Shown here piece after piece: positions 35,268 through 45,728 of a stretch of 64,000 nt of DNA (positions within the stretch are counted from its first letter, which is position 1; the number at the start of each line of letters is the position of its first letter). This stretch comes from an uncultured bacterium (lineage in GTDB: Bacteria; Bacillota; Clostridia; Lachnospirales; Lachnospiraceae), in the NCBI GenBank assembly GCA_947381965.1, contig CANCXX010000019.1, positions 18,654-82,653 on the forward strand, given 5' to 3'. The translations under genes were made by a program, and so were the position numbers. The notes under the pieces are model-generated. The model saw only the letters and a program-made list of their open reading frames with translations. It was not told the origin of the DNA and made no database searches.

Positions 35268-38200
35268 TTATTTGTATAGCACGTAATCCTTTATATCTTT
35301 AAAAAAACCTGCCATTTCCAGCGCTTCTTTGGCCCAGTCAGGATACTCTTTCACCGGAATCCTTTTTAAAGAAGGAAAAATTTTACCTCTTTTGTATTCC
35401 TCTGCAAAAGCCTTAAGGCTCTCTTCCAGCCGCTCTGGTTCAAAAACGCGCAATACCTTTCCCTGTTTTTCCATTACCGCAACGGGAACGCCGCCAAAAC
35501 ATGCCACAGCAGTTCCCGGAACATTCATAAAATTCCTTTCCTTTTTATGGGGCAGTATTTTTCCCCAGCATTGCGCCGGGTCTGCCGCATTTATCCAAAC
35601 CAGTTTCTTTTCCGGGCTGCCAAGCCTTCCCACCACTGATACATAGTCTTTGCCTCTGATAAACTGCGCGCCGGAAAGCCCCTCTATGAAATACCCTCTC
35701 CGGGCCTGTCCCGTATACTCCCATATACGAAGAATCGATAAGGCTTCCTGCCATGGAATCCCACAGGCAAACGCCGTTTCCCTGCAAAGAATCAAATACT
35801 GTTTAAAACAGTTTTCCAGCCTTTCTTCTATGGATAATTCCTTTACCGGCCTTACCACGTCCCACCTTCCTGCATGGAGCGCCTTAACCTTCATATTCAC
35901 ACGCTGTCTTGTGGTGGCTTTCTTTGTTTTTTCCTTATTGAGCCATTGACGGACAGGAAGAAAGCTGTCCGCATATACCAGTCCTTTTTCCAGTAGGGAT
36001 AGCAGTGTATCGTAAGGGGATTCCCCCATAAGCAGTCCATTTAGTGACTGCATAAAACTTGCTCCACGTTTTAAAAGGGCCTCATATATAATTTGCTCTT
36101 TTTCGGTAAGTTCTTCTGTCTGGATTTTCCAGTCAGTTTCCCAGTCAATTCTATCCTGGTAATCAAACCGGACCCCGCCTTTTCCTTCCATATGCCAGAA
36201 TAATTCCCCTTCTGCAAGAAAGGCATCCAGCATATTTTCCCGGTAACGGTTCACCCGTCCGGGCAAAAACACTCCTTCCCAAAAAGAGGCAGGAAAAACC
36301 GTTCCGGCAAACTGCTTTAATATATTTTGCAGCGTTTCCTCCGGTGGAGCTCCCGATTCGACGCTAGAATAAAGCATCGCTGCATAATTTTCTCCGGGAC
36401 AGGTGCTTATTTCTTCCCGGCGGTGTTTCATAGTTCTTATTCTTGCACGGCGGTATAATTCTGCGTGATAATATCTGTCTTCCTGCTTTACTGCTTCCTT
36501 TCGGCTGCACAATTCATCCAGAATCTTCTCTGCTGTCAAAAGACTCCATCCATAACGCTCCGCCGTCTGTAACGCGGTTGCCCCTCCTCTGTAGCGCAGC
36601 ATACGCCTTACAACATGAAGCTGTTCTTTTCTGCCCTCATTTTCTCCCTGCTTCTGCTGTTCTTCACTTTCCATTAAAGCTGCCAAATACTCTTCCCTTT
36701 GTTCGGCCGCAATCCATAATCCCTGTTCCAGATAACTAACTCTTCCCTCTTTTGCAAGGATTTCAAGCCATTCTATTGGTACATCCAAATCTCCTGCCGC
36801 CAGGTCCCCTTCCATCATTAAAAGGGAATGCAGCTGATTCTCATTTTCAGGAAGCCGGTTTCTTTCCTGCACCTGCTTAAGCTCCTGACTGCCCGGTTGT
36901 ATAATTTCTTTTTCCTGCTTTAACGCTTCTTCCACCGCTCCATAAATTCCACGGGGCGTAGGGGAATAGTCATACATAACCGCTGCTTCCTGTCCCCACT
37001 GCAAAGGAAGAGACATGGGAGAGGGCACATCAGAATATACCTCTCTGACCTTAATCACACCGGAGGCTATATCATATAAAAGTTTCCTGACACCTTCCGC
37101 GTCCCAAAGCTCCTGCATACATTCCCGTCTTGTTTCACGTATCAGAGGATGCTCTTTTTCCCTAACCACCTGCTCCAACATTTCAGCGCTTCTTAGCCTC
37201 TGCATCCAAAGAGGAAATCGTCCGTTTTTTCTGACTCCCATCATTAACGCACGACCGCTGTTATAGCGGAACGCCATATTAAAAACGGAAGTGGCAGGCA
37301 ACAGGATTTCCAGCTGTCTGATACAGGTATCCGGGTTTACCATATAAAGCGCTTTTTCAGGAAGAGGCCTGTTTCCATAAGAATACAGCAAAAATCCCTC
37401 TTCCTCATCCACACTTCCAATCTCTATATCAAGCTGCTCCCTTACTGCCTGGGCCACAAGAAGGGACAGGGGCCCATTGATCCTTTTTCCAAAAACGGAA
37501 TGCACCATTAACTGGCTGTTTCCTGAAGAATCCTTAAAATATTCAGCAATAATCGTCTTATCATCCGGCAATCCTCCCACCGCCTTAATCTGCCGCTCCA
37601 GATAACCGGAAGATAATTTCACTGCTGCTTCATCAAGCCCAAGCCCTGCCAATGCCTCTGAAAGGGTTTTATCCTCATATGCTTTCTGCAGACTGTGAAA
37701 AATTTTCCCAAATTCTTCTCCTGTTCTTTTATCCCTTCCCTTTATCTCCCCTTTCCAAAAGGGAAGTCTGGCTCCCTCCGTAGCTGTCTGGGATACAACC
37801 ACCGTATCCCGGCTGATATTCAAAATTCTCCACGCAAAGGAACCTAATATAAAACGGTCCCCCTTCCGGGATTCATATACAAATTCTTCATCTACTTCCC
37901 CAAGCTTTACTCCGTCTTCCGTCTTTACAGAATACAAACCTTTATCAGGAATCGTACCGCCGGCGGAAATGGCCAGCATTCTGCCATATCCGTCCCCCTC
38001 CACTTTCTCATTTATCCTGTCATATAAAATACGCGGACGTGCCGGAATATCCCTGCTATGCTCATAATCCCCTGCCAGCATACCAAGAACCTGTTTTACA
38101 TCCTCTCTCGTCACATTGCGGAAGGGCCAGGCCCTTGGCAGAACTTCCATAACTTCATCTATTTGGTAACTTCGGAAGGCTGCCATGGATACCAGATGCT

Positions 38201-39407
38201 GGGCAAGCACATCCAGACACTCCACAGGCGGGTTTGAATGTTCTATCTGCCCTTTTCTCACAAGCTCCGCCATTATGCCGCAGGATACACACTCTGCCGC
38301 CGTTCTTGGGAAAAGATACATAACGCTGGTCCTTCCCGGATTATGCCCGGCACGTCCCAGCCTTTGCATTGTGCCTGAAATTGTCCGGGGACAGCCAACC
38401 TGTAGCACCTGGTCAATCTCCCCCACATCAATGCCCAATTCCATAGAGGACGTGGCGCAAAGAAGCCTAAGGCTCCCTTCCCGCAAGGCCTGTTCTGTTT
38501 CATCTCTTTGCTCTCTGGAAAGACTTCCATGATGGACCCTGGCAAAGCCTTCTCCTCCCAGGACATTTACATAATATGCAAGCTTTTCAGCATATCTCCT
38601 TCCTTCCACAAAAGCAATTACGCTGCGCCCTCTCTGACAGTACCGGAATACAAGGGCGCCAAGCTCCTCCCATACAGGATCCTTTCTTCTTCCTTTGGTA
38701 TTGTCAGCATAGGGACTAAGTATTTCAAGCCGCACCTGTTTTTGTATTACAGGTGCGGCAATTTTTACTTCTTCCGGGGCCAGATACCCGGCCGCTGTCT
38801 TTAACGGTTCAATGGTTGCGGATAGCCCAATTCTCTGTAATGGTTTTTTGCACAAAAAATCAAGCCGTGCCAGAGAAAGCATTAAATGCGCTCCCCTTTT
38901 TGTATCAATCAGAACATGAAGTTCATCTAATATTACAGCTTTTGCCGTTGCAAGAATGTTTTGTCCTGTTTTACTGGTAAGCATCAGATACAAGGATTCC
39001 GGTGTAATAATCAGAATATGGGGGGGATTCTTTATCATCCTCTGCCGCTCTCTTGCAGGCGTATCCCCTGTCCGGATTCCTGTTATAATTTCTTCTTCTG
39101 CCCCAATTCCCAATAGAGGACGTTTTAAATTTTCACGGATATCTGCTGCCAAGGACTTTAAAGGTGATACATAAATCAGCTGTAATTCCCTTTTTAATTT
39201 TCCCTCCCGTGCCTGTCGTTTCATCCGGTCAAGAAAAATAAGGAAAGCAGACAATGTTTTTCCGGTACCCGTAGGCGCTGATACAAGCACATGATGTCCT
39301 CCGGCTATCAGCGGCCAGGCTTCCTTTTGTACCGGAGTCGGCTCTCCTAATGTACCTTGAAACCAATCTTCCGTCTCCTTATCAAAAAGCTTTAATACAT
39401 TCTCCAT
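35268..39407 (-). CDS. lhr: Lhr-type DEAD/DEAH helicase
   Basis: 1379 residues. Superfamily 2 motifs: Q-motif PTPVQKEAW, motif I APTGTGKT (44-51), motif II DELH (161-164), motif III GLSATIEP, motif VI QRLGRAGHNPGRTS. The WH and Lhr-core regions follow, then a long C-terminal domain similar in length to E. coli Lhr (about 1500 residues). It unwinds RNA-DNA hybrids and acts in DNA repair in studied bacteria. It is a single gene; a 105-bp region lies upstream toward the next gene. No key motif is missing. Confidence 0.92.
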   Translation of the reverse strand: MENVLKLFDKETEDWFQGTLGEPTPVQKEAWPLIAGGHHVLVSAPTGTGKTLSAFLIFLDRMKRQAREGKLKRELQLIYVSPLKSLAADIRENLKRPLLGIGAEEEIITGIRTGDTPARERQRMIKNPPHILIITPESLYLMLTSKTGQNILATAKAVILDELHVLIDTKRGAHLMLSLARLDFLCKKPLQRIGLSATIEPLKTAAGYLAPEEVKIAAPVIQKQVRLEILSPYADNTKGRRKDPVWEELGALVFRYCQRGRSVIAFVEGRRYAEKLAYYVNVLGGEGFARVHHGSLSREQRDETEQALREGSLRLLCATSSMELGIDVGEIDQVLQVGCPRTISGTMQRLGRAGHNPGRTSVMYLFPRTAAECVSCGIMAELVRKGQIEHSNPPVECLDVLAQHLVSMAAFRSYQIDEVMEVLPRAWPFRNVTREDVKQVLGMLAGDYEHSRDIPARPRILYDRINEKVEGDGYGRMLAISAGGTIPDKGLYSVKTEDGVKLGEVDEEFVYESRKGDRFILGSFAWRILNISRDTVVVSQTATEGARLPFWKGEIKGRDKRTGEEFGKIFHSLQKAYEDKTLSEALAGLGLDEAAVKLSSGYLERQIKAVGGLPDDKTIIAEYFKDSSGNSQLMVHSVFGKRINGPLSLLVAQAVREQLDIEIGSVDEEEGFLLYSYGNRPLPEKALYMVNPDTCIRQLEILLPATSVFNMAFRYNSGRALMMGVRKNGRFPLWMQRLRSAEMLEQVVREKEHPLIRETRRECMQELWDAEGVRKLLYDIASGVIKVREVYSDVPSPMSLPLQWGQEAAVMYDYSPTPRGIYGAVEEALKQEKEIIQPGSQELKQVQERNRLPENENQLHSLLMMEGDLAAGDLDVPIEWLEILAKEGRVSYLEQGLWIAAEQREEYLAALMESEEQQKQGENEGRKEQLHVVRRMLRYRGGATALQTAERYGWSLLTAEKILDELCSRKEAVKQEDRYYHAELYRRARIRTMKHRREEISTCPGENYAAMLYSSVESGAPPEETLQNILKQFAGTVFPASFWEGVFLPGRVNRYRENMLDAFLAEGELFWHMEGKGGVRFDYQDRIDWETDWKIQTEELTEKEQIIYEALLKRGASFMQSLNGLLMGESPYDTLLSLLEKGLVYADSFLPVRQWLNKEKTKKATTRQRVNMKVKALHAGRWDVVRPVKELSIEERLENCFKQYLILCRETAFACGIPWQEALSILRIWEYTGQARRGYFIEGLSGAQFIRGKDYVSVVGRLGSPEKKLVWINAADPAQCWGKILPHKKERNFMNVPGTAVACFGGVPVAVMEKQGKVLRVFEPERLEESLKAFAEEYKRGKIFPSLKRIPVKEYPDWAKEALEMAGFFKDIKDYVLYK

Positions 39408-39512
39408 GTTCCTTATCTCCCCTTAAATCACCGCATTTTTATCCTCCATATTCCAAGCGCCAGAACCGAAAGTTTGTCTGTTATGACTGGACGAAATGCT
39501 GTAATCATGCTG

Positions 39513-40391
39513 CTACGCGTGTGACATCTGGGGAAAAAACAGCTTCTCTTTTTTGATGCTTTCCAATTCCTTTCCCCTGTAAAACATGCGGTAATCCTCT
39601 CCTCCATCATAAACATAAGCTTCAAACATACCTGCATCCCCTGCGCAGGGGGTAAAGCCAAGCTTCAGACAACAGTATTCCATATTAATGCGGCCGATTA
39701 TTTCTTCCAGCGAAAGATGCTCTTTACATATAACACTCTGCAGCATCAGGGTGTCGTCCCACATCTCTATAACAGCAAAACAATCAATGTCATCTGCATA
39801 GTACAGATCTGACAAATCCCATGTATAAAACATCTGCAGCCCATATTTATTTATCTGTTCCAAAGACGAATTTACGGCGCTGTTTCGTACTGCATCAATA
39901 TAATTCAGTTTTATCTGCGCATCCTTTTTGTCCACCGGTCGAAAAAGAGCCCCGTTTCTCAATTTAGGGATATAATCTGTTTTTAGAACATACTGGTGCT
40001 GCCACCCCTCTTCAAAACCCAATTTCCGGTAAAAGTCCAGAGCGCTGATGTCTCCAAATAAATATATCCCGTCACATCTGCTTTCAAATTCTTTTATTAT
40101 CTGCTCAACCAATTTTCTGGCAAGCCCCTTATTTCTATATGCTTCATCTGTCATCACCGTTCCAATCTGTATATAATTCCTCCGAATGCCGTTTTGCATA
40201 AAACACATCCTGTTAGCTGAAGCGTTTGACAATATTTTCCCGTCTTCCATAAATGAATATGGGATATAGTCACCTTCAAAACATCCGTTGACCACCCAGT
40301 CCTCAAAATTAAATCCAAATGTTTTTTGGGTCAAAGTATTTAATGCGTGTCGTAAAAAAACATCCTCCATATAATTGCAAATTAATTTCAT
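39513..40391 (-). CDS. GNAT family N-acetyltransferase (292 aa)
   Basis: The N-terminal ~150 residues form a GNAT fold: IQIGTVMTDEAYRNKGLARKLVEQII (motif A R-N-K-G-L-A), and DISALDFYRKLGFEEGWQ for motif B. The C-terminal ~140 residues are a separate domain with no recognised motif, as in related Firmicute proteins. GAGGAAAGG precedes the ATG. It lies 20 bp after the ABC permease gene, so it may be read from that operon; substrate unknown. Confidence 0.85.
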   Translation of the reverse strand: MKLICNYMEDVFLRHALNTLTQKTFGFNFEDWVVNGCFEGDYIPYSFMEDGKILSNASANRMCFMQNGIRRNYIQIGTVMTDEAYRNKGLARKLVEQIIKEFESRCDGIYLFGDISALDFYRKLGFEEGWQHQYVLKTDYIPKLRNGALFRPVDKKDAQIKLNYIDAVRNSAVNSSLEQINKYGLQMFYTWDLSDLYYADDIDCFAVIEMWDDTLMLQSVICKEHLSLEEIIGRINMEYCCLKLGFTPCAGDAGMFEAYVYDGGEDYRMFYRGKELESIKKEKLFFPQMSHA

Positions 40392-40411
40392 TTAACCTTT
40401 CCTCTGCTTCT

Positions 40412-42763
40412 TTAATCCCGGTTAATTGTATCCACTACCGTCATTCTCCTAATCTGTTTTGCCGGACCCAATACAGACAGACCTATGGAACATAACATAA
40501 TGGCAATAATTATAAGCAACTCCCACCCTGGAACGCGCCATCCGTCCCCCCACCTGGAAGTCACAAGATACTGGAACAAAAGTCTGTTAAGAGGCAATCC
40601 AACACCACAACCAATGATAAGTCCAAAAACCGTATATGTCATTGTCTCACCAAATACCATCCGTATTAATTGTTGGATACTCATCCCAATCGCACGCATT
40701 GCACCATATTCTCTCATCCGCGCCGACACACTCATAGCAATGTTGTTAATCATATTAAAAAATCCAATCAAAGCTATCACAGCCAGAAATCCATACAAAA
40801 AAACTGACATGGAATAACTTGCCCCTTTTACCTCCTGGTTTTTAATCCGTTTATCAGAAAATGAAATATCTGTCTCACATGCCTGTTCCATCCTTCTGCG
40901 TATATCCTGTACCTGCAAGTCCGTTACATCTCCGCATAGCTGTACATCAAGCACTGAATAATTTTCTTCTCCTGTCAGTCCCTTAAACAATTCCTCTGAA
41001 CATATTATCATATCCGTTGTACCGCCCAAATTATTGTATGGAACATTTTTCACAACTCCGGTTACAGAAACCTTCTGTTTTTTTCCATTTACTAATAATG
41101 TGATATCGCTTCCGGCAGCCAGCGTATTCCCTTCCCTGTACACAGAAAGCGCACCTTTCCCGTCTATTGCATCCTGAAGACTTCCCTCTATCATAGAACC
41201 CTTTTCCCATTGAAACTGTTGTTCGTCATAGGAAATTACAATTATCTTCCTTCCCTCTGACGACTGTTCAAGCTCTGCATAGCTCCGGCCAAATACACGT
41301 TTTACTCCCGGATATTCTTTTAATTCATCTGTAAGCTCTGAAGGGATCTGATTTAAATTGTCTTTTCTATATATATAAATATCAGGAGCAGACGGGCGAA
41401 GAGGTGTAACCGCATGGTGCATAAAATCAATTGCTGTGCTAAATGCAAGAAACAGAATGATACTAAACGCAAAGGAACCTGTAATCAGGAAAAGATTTTT
41501 CTTACTGCCCAAAGCCCGGTGGACTCCCAGTGCGGTATCGATCTTAAAAAATCGGGTATTTGCTGTTTTTTTCACTGCCTGCACCGTTCCTGCGTTTCCG
41601 GAAACTGCTGTCAGCGGCGATACCCTGGATGCCCGTTTTGCAGGGGATCCTGCTGACAAAAAAACTGTAATAAATCCTACAAATGCCCCAGCTGCTATCC
41701 CCGGAAAACTGATTCCAAATACCGGAAGCCCTTCAAAAAGTCCAGGGCTCAAATACCGCAACATTCCACATAGTAACCATACCACAATAATACCCGCCAG
41801 TAAACCAAATGGTATCGCAGCCTTACACCAACAAAGCGCTTCCCTTTGCACAAACCGGATAACCTGCTTTCTGGTTGCTCCAAGACAGCGCATCATTCCA
41901 AAAAATTCTGTCCGTCGTGCAATATTGCTATTCATGCTTGCCGTAATCATAAAAATTCCCGCTATCATTACTAATACAGCCAGAACTGCTGCCACAAGGT
42001 AAAACTTTTTCATATAAGAATCCCTGCTCTGAAACATCAGCATGAGAACCTTTGCATTCTGCCGTACCTGATCCGGCAAAAGGCCAAGCTGTCCGCTTAT
42101 CTCGCCAATTGCCTTCTGGATATTACAAAATTGCCGAAACTCTACATAATAAAGCATTTCCTGGGATGCCCCGGTTTCTTTAGAATACAGCTCCAAAAAT
42201 CCATCCACGTTGAGAAAAACGCAGAAAGCATCCAGTTCAGCTGTAAGCGCCGTATTCTTTGCAATTCCTGTAATGCGATACCGCATCGTATCCCCTTGAG
42301 GAAGGGTCATGTCAATGCTGTCCCCAATCTGCACTCCCAGCCGGGCTTTTATATTCTCATTGACCACAATCTCTTTTGCAGTTTCCGGAAACGTCCCTTC
42401 CATAATTTTCGCATCAGGGACCATCTCCTGAAATTCTTTATCAAATCCTCCGACTCCGGTTTCAATCCCTTTCATCTGGTATCCGTCTTTTAAATAATAA
42501 TTCAACGTCCCATACCGTGCAATATTTTTCACCTCCGGCCGGGCGCTTAAAAGAGCCCCCTTCTCTTCATCTATTATAAATGCCGCCTGCCAGCTTCCAT
42601 CTGTTTTCTTTGCCTGCATCAGCTGGGAACGCATCTCCATATCCGCCATTCCAAAGATTACCGTCACAAGAAATACTGCAAGCACGATGCAAAGTCTGGT
42701 CATCCGATTCTGTTTCCTGTGCTGTTTTGCTGAAATTTTGATTAGTTCGAGATAATGTTTCAT
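40412..42763 (-). CDS. FtsX/MacB-like ABC transporter permease
   Basis: 783 residues. Helix at ~22-45, a first extracellular MacB_PCD domain, three helices carrying FtsX (~255-375, SMNSNIARRTEFFGMMRCLGATRKQVI), another helix (~425), a second extracellular domain and a final three-helix FtsX block (MSVSARMREYGAMRAIGMSI). It does not pump through the membrane itself but moves or senses peptides/lipoproteins with its ATPase partner. The start follows the ATPase stop directly (TAG-A-ATG). The double FtsX layout is typical of Firmicute antimicrobial-peptide systems, though larger than BceB. Confidence 0.9.
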   Translation of the reverse strand: MKHYLELIKISAKQHRKQNRMTRLCIVLAVFLVTVIFGMADMEMRSQLMQAKKTDGSWQAAFIIDEEKGALLSARPEVKNIARYGTLNYYLKDGYQMKGIETGVGGFDKEFQEMVPDAKIMEGTFPETAKEIVVNENIKARLGVQIGDSIDMTLPQGDTMRYRITGIAKNTALTAELDAFCVFLNVDGFLELYSKETGASQEMLYYVEFRQFCNIQKAIGEISGQLGLLPDQVRQNAKVLMLMFQSRDSYMKKFYLVAAVLAVLVMIAGIFMITASMNSNIARRTEFFGMMRCLGATRKQVIRFVQREALCWCKAAIPFGLLAGIIVVWLLCGMLRYLSPGLFEGLPVFGISFPGIAAGAFVGFITVFLSAGSPAKRASRVSPLTAVSGNAGTVQAVKKTANTRFFKIDTALGVHRALGSKKNLFLITGSFAFSIILFLAFSTAIDFMHHAVTPLRPSAPDIYIYRKDNLNQIPSELTDELKEYPGVKRVFGRSYAELEQSSEGRKIIVISYDEQQFQWEKGSMIEGSLQDAIDGKGALSVYREGNTLAAGSDITLLVNGKKQKVSVTGVVKNVPYNNLGGTTDMIICSEELFKGLTGEENYSVLDVQLCGDVTDLQVQDIRRRMEQACETDISFSDKRIKNQEVKGASYSMSVFLYGFLAVIALIGFFNMINNIAMSVSARMREYGAMRAIGMSIQQLIRMVFGETMTYTVFGLIIGCGVGLPLNRLLFQYLVTSRWGDGWRVPGWELLIIIAIMLCSIGLSVLGPAKQIRRMTVVDTINRD

Positions 42764-42764
42764 T

Positions 42765-43442
42765 CTACTGCACCCCCAGTTCCTTCAGATTTCCATCTGT
42801 AACCCTGAACACCCGGTCTGCCGATGCGGTAAGATTCATATTATGTGTAATCATCAAAACGGTCTGCTGGTAGTGCCGGGACGCCCTGCACAAAAGATCC
42901 ATAACATCCTGACTGCTCTTTGAGTCAAGATTTCCTGTTGGTTCGTCAGCAAGTACAAGGGCCGGGTGGGTAATAAGCGCCCGGCCAATCGCCACCCTCT
43001 GCTGTTGTCCGCCGGATAATTGTCCTGGCAAATGCTTCCGCCTGCCGGTAAGTCCAAGTACCTCCAGCATCTCATCTACCTGTTTCTGATCCGGCTTTTT
43101 ATAATCCAGAAGAAGCGGGAAAATCATATTCTGCTCTACATCAAGCTCCGGAATTAGGTGAAAGGACTGAAAGATAAATCCAATATTCTGCCTACGGAAA
43201 ATTGTTCTTTCATTTTCTCCCATCGCATACAGGTCCCTTCCATTTATAAATACTTTTCCTTCATTTGCATCATCAAGCCCGCCAATACAATTTAGAAGCG
43301 TACTTTTTCCGGAACCGGATGCCCCTACAACAACGCCAAATTCTCCCCTTTGCATGGAAAAGGACACCCCTTTTAATGCTTCCACCAGGGCTTCTCCTAA
43401 TCCATAAACCTTTACCAGATTTTCCACCTTTAATATTTCCAT
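42765..43442 (-). CDS. ABC transporter ATP-binding protein (LolD/MacB type)
   Basis: 225 residues. Walker A GASGSGKST (40-48), Q-loop FIFQSFHLIPEL, signature LSGGQQQR, Walker B LADEPTGNLDSK, H-loop ITHN. It is the partner of the FtsX permease, one base apart. The order regulator-kinase-ATPase-permease fits resistance to cell-envelope antibiotics; the inducer is unknown. Confidence 0.92.
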   Translation of the reverse strand: MEILKVENLVKVYGLGEALVEALKGVSFSMQRGEFGVVVGASGSGKSTLLNCIGGLDDANEGKVFINGRDLYAMGENERTIFRRQNIGFIFQSFHLIPELDVEQNMIFPLLLDYKKPDQKQVDEMLEVLGLTGRRKHLPGQLSGGQQQRVAIGRALITHPALVLADEPTGNLDSKSSQDVMDLLCRASRHYQQTVLMITHNMNLTASADRVFRVTDGNLKELGVQ

Positions 43443-43516
43443 TTCTTATGCCTGCCTTTCTTTTTTATTACAAAGAAATCATAGCACCTGTATCTTACAT
43501 TCCGGTGAATGAAAGC

Positions 43517-44746
43517 TTACAAATCCGTAAGGAAAGTCATCCGAAATATACTTCCTTCCCCAGGACTGCTTTCTACGGACAGATTTCCTCCCTGACCTTC
43601 AACAATTATTTTTGCCAGAGAAAGTCCCAGCCCTGCCCCCTGTCTGTCACCAGATGTTCTGCTTCGGTAAAATTGTTTGAAAATGTGATGGATATCTTCC
43701 TCCGCAATTCCACACCCGTTATCCTCCACTGTGAGACGGAAAACTGCCGGCGTCCCTTCCCAGGATACCTGAATAACACCCCCTTCTTTTGTATGGTCCA
43801 AAGCGTTCTTCACAAGATTTCCCACTGCCTCCGTTGTCCACTCCTGATCACAGAACATTTTTTCATCCCTCTGTCCTGTCAACAGAATTTTTTTGTCTTC
43901 ACTCTCTGCACGCTCCAGCAGATCCTCCACCGCCTGTTCTACAACTTCTAATACCGGACATTTCCGTTTTTCAAAAATAATATTCCCTGTATTAAGCCGC
44001 GCCATTTTAAGTAAAGACTGGACAAGCTGATTCATCCGGCCTAAAGACTGCACCGATTTCCGGGAAAAGCTTCTCACTGTCTCTTCATTTCCCGGTTCTT
44101 CCATAATAATTTCCATATACATGCTAAGCGCTGCCAAAGGCGTTTTTAGCTGGTGGGAGATATTGGATATCATATCTCTTAAAAATATTTTTGCTTTATA
44201 CTCCATCTCGCTTTTGGCCTGCAGAGAATATGCAAGCTGTTCAATGCCTCCAAACAGCTGATAAACTGCGCCTGTCTCTCCTTGTGGCAAATGAACCTCA
44301 AATTGATTTTCAGCATATTTTGTGATCACCTTTCCTGCATTTTCATAAAACTTCTCTCTGTTTTGAAGAAAAATGGCTGCTCCGGTCAGTATAACTGCTG
44401 CAAATATTACCCCTGCTGACAACAATAGTAAAAAAAATGGAACCGACATCTGTTCCATAAGCAATAATAAATAACTCTGTGTATGTTCTGTATGCCCAAT
44501 TATTTTAAGCAGCTCTCCCCCTTCTTCCGTCACCTCCGTATGGCTTAGGGCAGATGCCACTAATGCAGGCGCAATATCCTGTTCCAGCAAATAAGAAGCT
44601 GCTGCAAGCTCACGTTTTACCATCATCCTCCGAATATCCCATGCCTGAAAAATACTGCAGACTCCCAACATACAGATTTGTATCGCAAGTGTCCCTGCAA
44701 GAAACAAATAAAACCTCCGTGTCTGTTTTTCATATAGAAACTTCAA
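43517..44746 (-). CDS. Sensor histidine kinase
   Basis: 409 residues. Helix ~12-33, extracellular part ~35-100, helix ~102-126, HAMP-like region, H-box SNISHQLKTPLAAL with His198, N-box (VGNLVKNALDH), DNGCGI, GAGLGLSLA. The extracellular loop is ~65 residues, longer than that of BceS-like intramembrane kinases. It works with the response regulator immediately upstream; the stop of that gene is six bases before this start. Confidence 0.92.
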   Translation of the reverse strand: MKFLYEKQTRRFYLFLAGTLAIQICMLGVCSIFQAWDIRRMMVKRELAAASYLLEQDIAPALVASALSHTEVTEEGGELLKIIGHTEHTQSYLLLLMEQMSVPFFLLLLSAGVIFAAVILTGAAIFLQNREKFYENAGKVITKYAENQFEVHLPQGETGAVYQLFGGIEQLAYSLQAKSEMEYKAKIFLRDMISNISHQLKTPLAALSMYMEIIMEEPGNEETVRSFSRKSVQSLGRMNQLVQSLLKMARLNTGNIIFEKRKCPVLEVVEQAVEDLLERAESEDKKILLTGQRDEKMFCDQEWTTEAVGNLVKNALDHTKEGGVIQVSWEGTPAVFRLTVEDNGCGIAEEDIHHIFKQFYRSRTSGDRQGAGLGLSLAKIIVEGQGGNLSVESSPGEGSIFRMTFLTDL

Positions 44747-44752
44747 TCCAAC

Positions 44753-45436
44753 TCACTCCTTCCACTGATAACCAAACCCGCGAATTGTTTTCAGGTGTTC
44801 TGGTTTCGACGGATTTTTCTCCAATTTTTCACGGAGACGGTGTATATATACAGACAGAGTATTATCATCCACAAAACTCCCGCTCCCATCCCACAACCTG
44901 TCCAAAATCGTATTGCGTGTGAGAACTCTTCCGCTGTTTTTCAAAAACAGGCATAAAAGTCTGTACTCTGCCCCGGTAAACTCCAAAGGCTCTCCCCCAA
45001 GAGATACTTTGCCTTCCACAAGATTTATCAGCAAATCTCCTGACTGCAAAATATCCCCGGTAATTTCACGGTTACTTCGGCGTAACAGGGCCCGGATGCG
45101 GGAACACAACTCTCCCAGCTTAAAGGGTTTTGTAATATAGTCATCTCCCCCACAATCTAATCCCCGAATCACACTGGTTTCCTCATCGGATGCCGTCAGG
45201 AATATAATTGGAATCTGATTACCGGAACCCCGGAGCTTCTCACACAATGTAATTCCATTTCCATCCGGCAATGTTACATCAAAAAGAAAGAGGTCAAAAC
45301 CAGTATTTTCTATAACCAGCTTTTCGGCCTCCTTTATAGTTCTTGCAACCTCTATTTCAAATCCATTTTTCCTTAGAGAATAAGTCAGACCGTCAATCAG
45401 ACTGATATCGTCTTCAAGAAGTAACAGCTTTTGCAA
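44753..45436 (-). CDS. OmpR/PhoB-family response regulator
   Basis: 227 residues. Acidic pair at residues 8-10, phospho-Asp53 (LFDVTLPDGNG), Lys in TKPF, C-terminal winged helix ending TIRGFGYQWKE. The start codon is TTG (45436) with GGAGG seven bases upstream; no ATG fits. It is the first gene of the four-gene ABC operon and probably autoregulates it. It is preceded by a 292-bp region that holds the GH3 terminator and no other gene. Confidence 0.93.
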   Translation of the reverse strand: MQKLLLLEDDISLIDGLTYSLRKNGFEIEVARTIKEAEKLVIENTGFDLFLFDVTLPDGNGITLCEKLRGSGNQIPIIFLTASDEETSVIRGLDCGGDDYITKPFKLGELCSRIRALLRRSNREITGDILQSGDLLINLVEGKVSLGGEPLEFTGAEYRLLCLFLKNSGRVLTRNTILDRLWDGSGSFVDDNTLSVYIHRLREKLEKNPSKPEHLKTIRGFGYQWKE

Positions 45437-45658
45437 TCAACAACCTCCTGTATATCAATAAACATTTTCAATACCTATAACAGACATAAACAACCTGTAA
45501 TGAACACAGCTAGCTTATACGCCTGTTTTTATTAGTATAATACCTGCAAGTATAAATATCAATGTCTGCAGTTTTAAAATACTCTACCCATTTTTCATTA
45601 TAGCCTGGCCTTTAATTTTCAAATATACTCTGGCATAAATATAATAACTTGGGAATAT

Positions 45659-45700
45659 AAAAAATTTCAGGAACACTTTTATGTATTCCTGAAATTTTTT
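45659..45700 (-). terminator. Rho-independent terminator of the glycoside catabolism operon
   Basis: AAATTTCAGGAA (45662-45673) and TTCCTGAAATTT (45686-45697) pair around a 12-nt loop, extended by A-T pairs on both sides. On the minus strand a T-run follows. It lies 28 bases after the GH3 stop (45729). Confidence 0.85.
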
Positions 45701-45728
45701 AATATAATTCTTGTACTGACTAAGTCCA

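Noticed and set aside
41436-42002. Plus-strand ORF of 188 codons inside the FtsX permease gene
   Set aside because: Shadow frame; the permease has full domain structure on the other strand.
43265-43951. Plus-strand ORF of 228 codons across the ATPase and kinase genes
   Set aside because: It spans two well-defined minus-strand genes and their spacer, without ribosome site or known motif.
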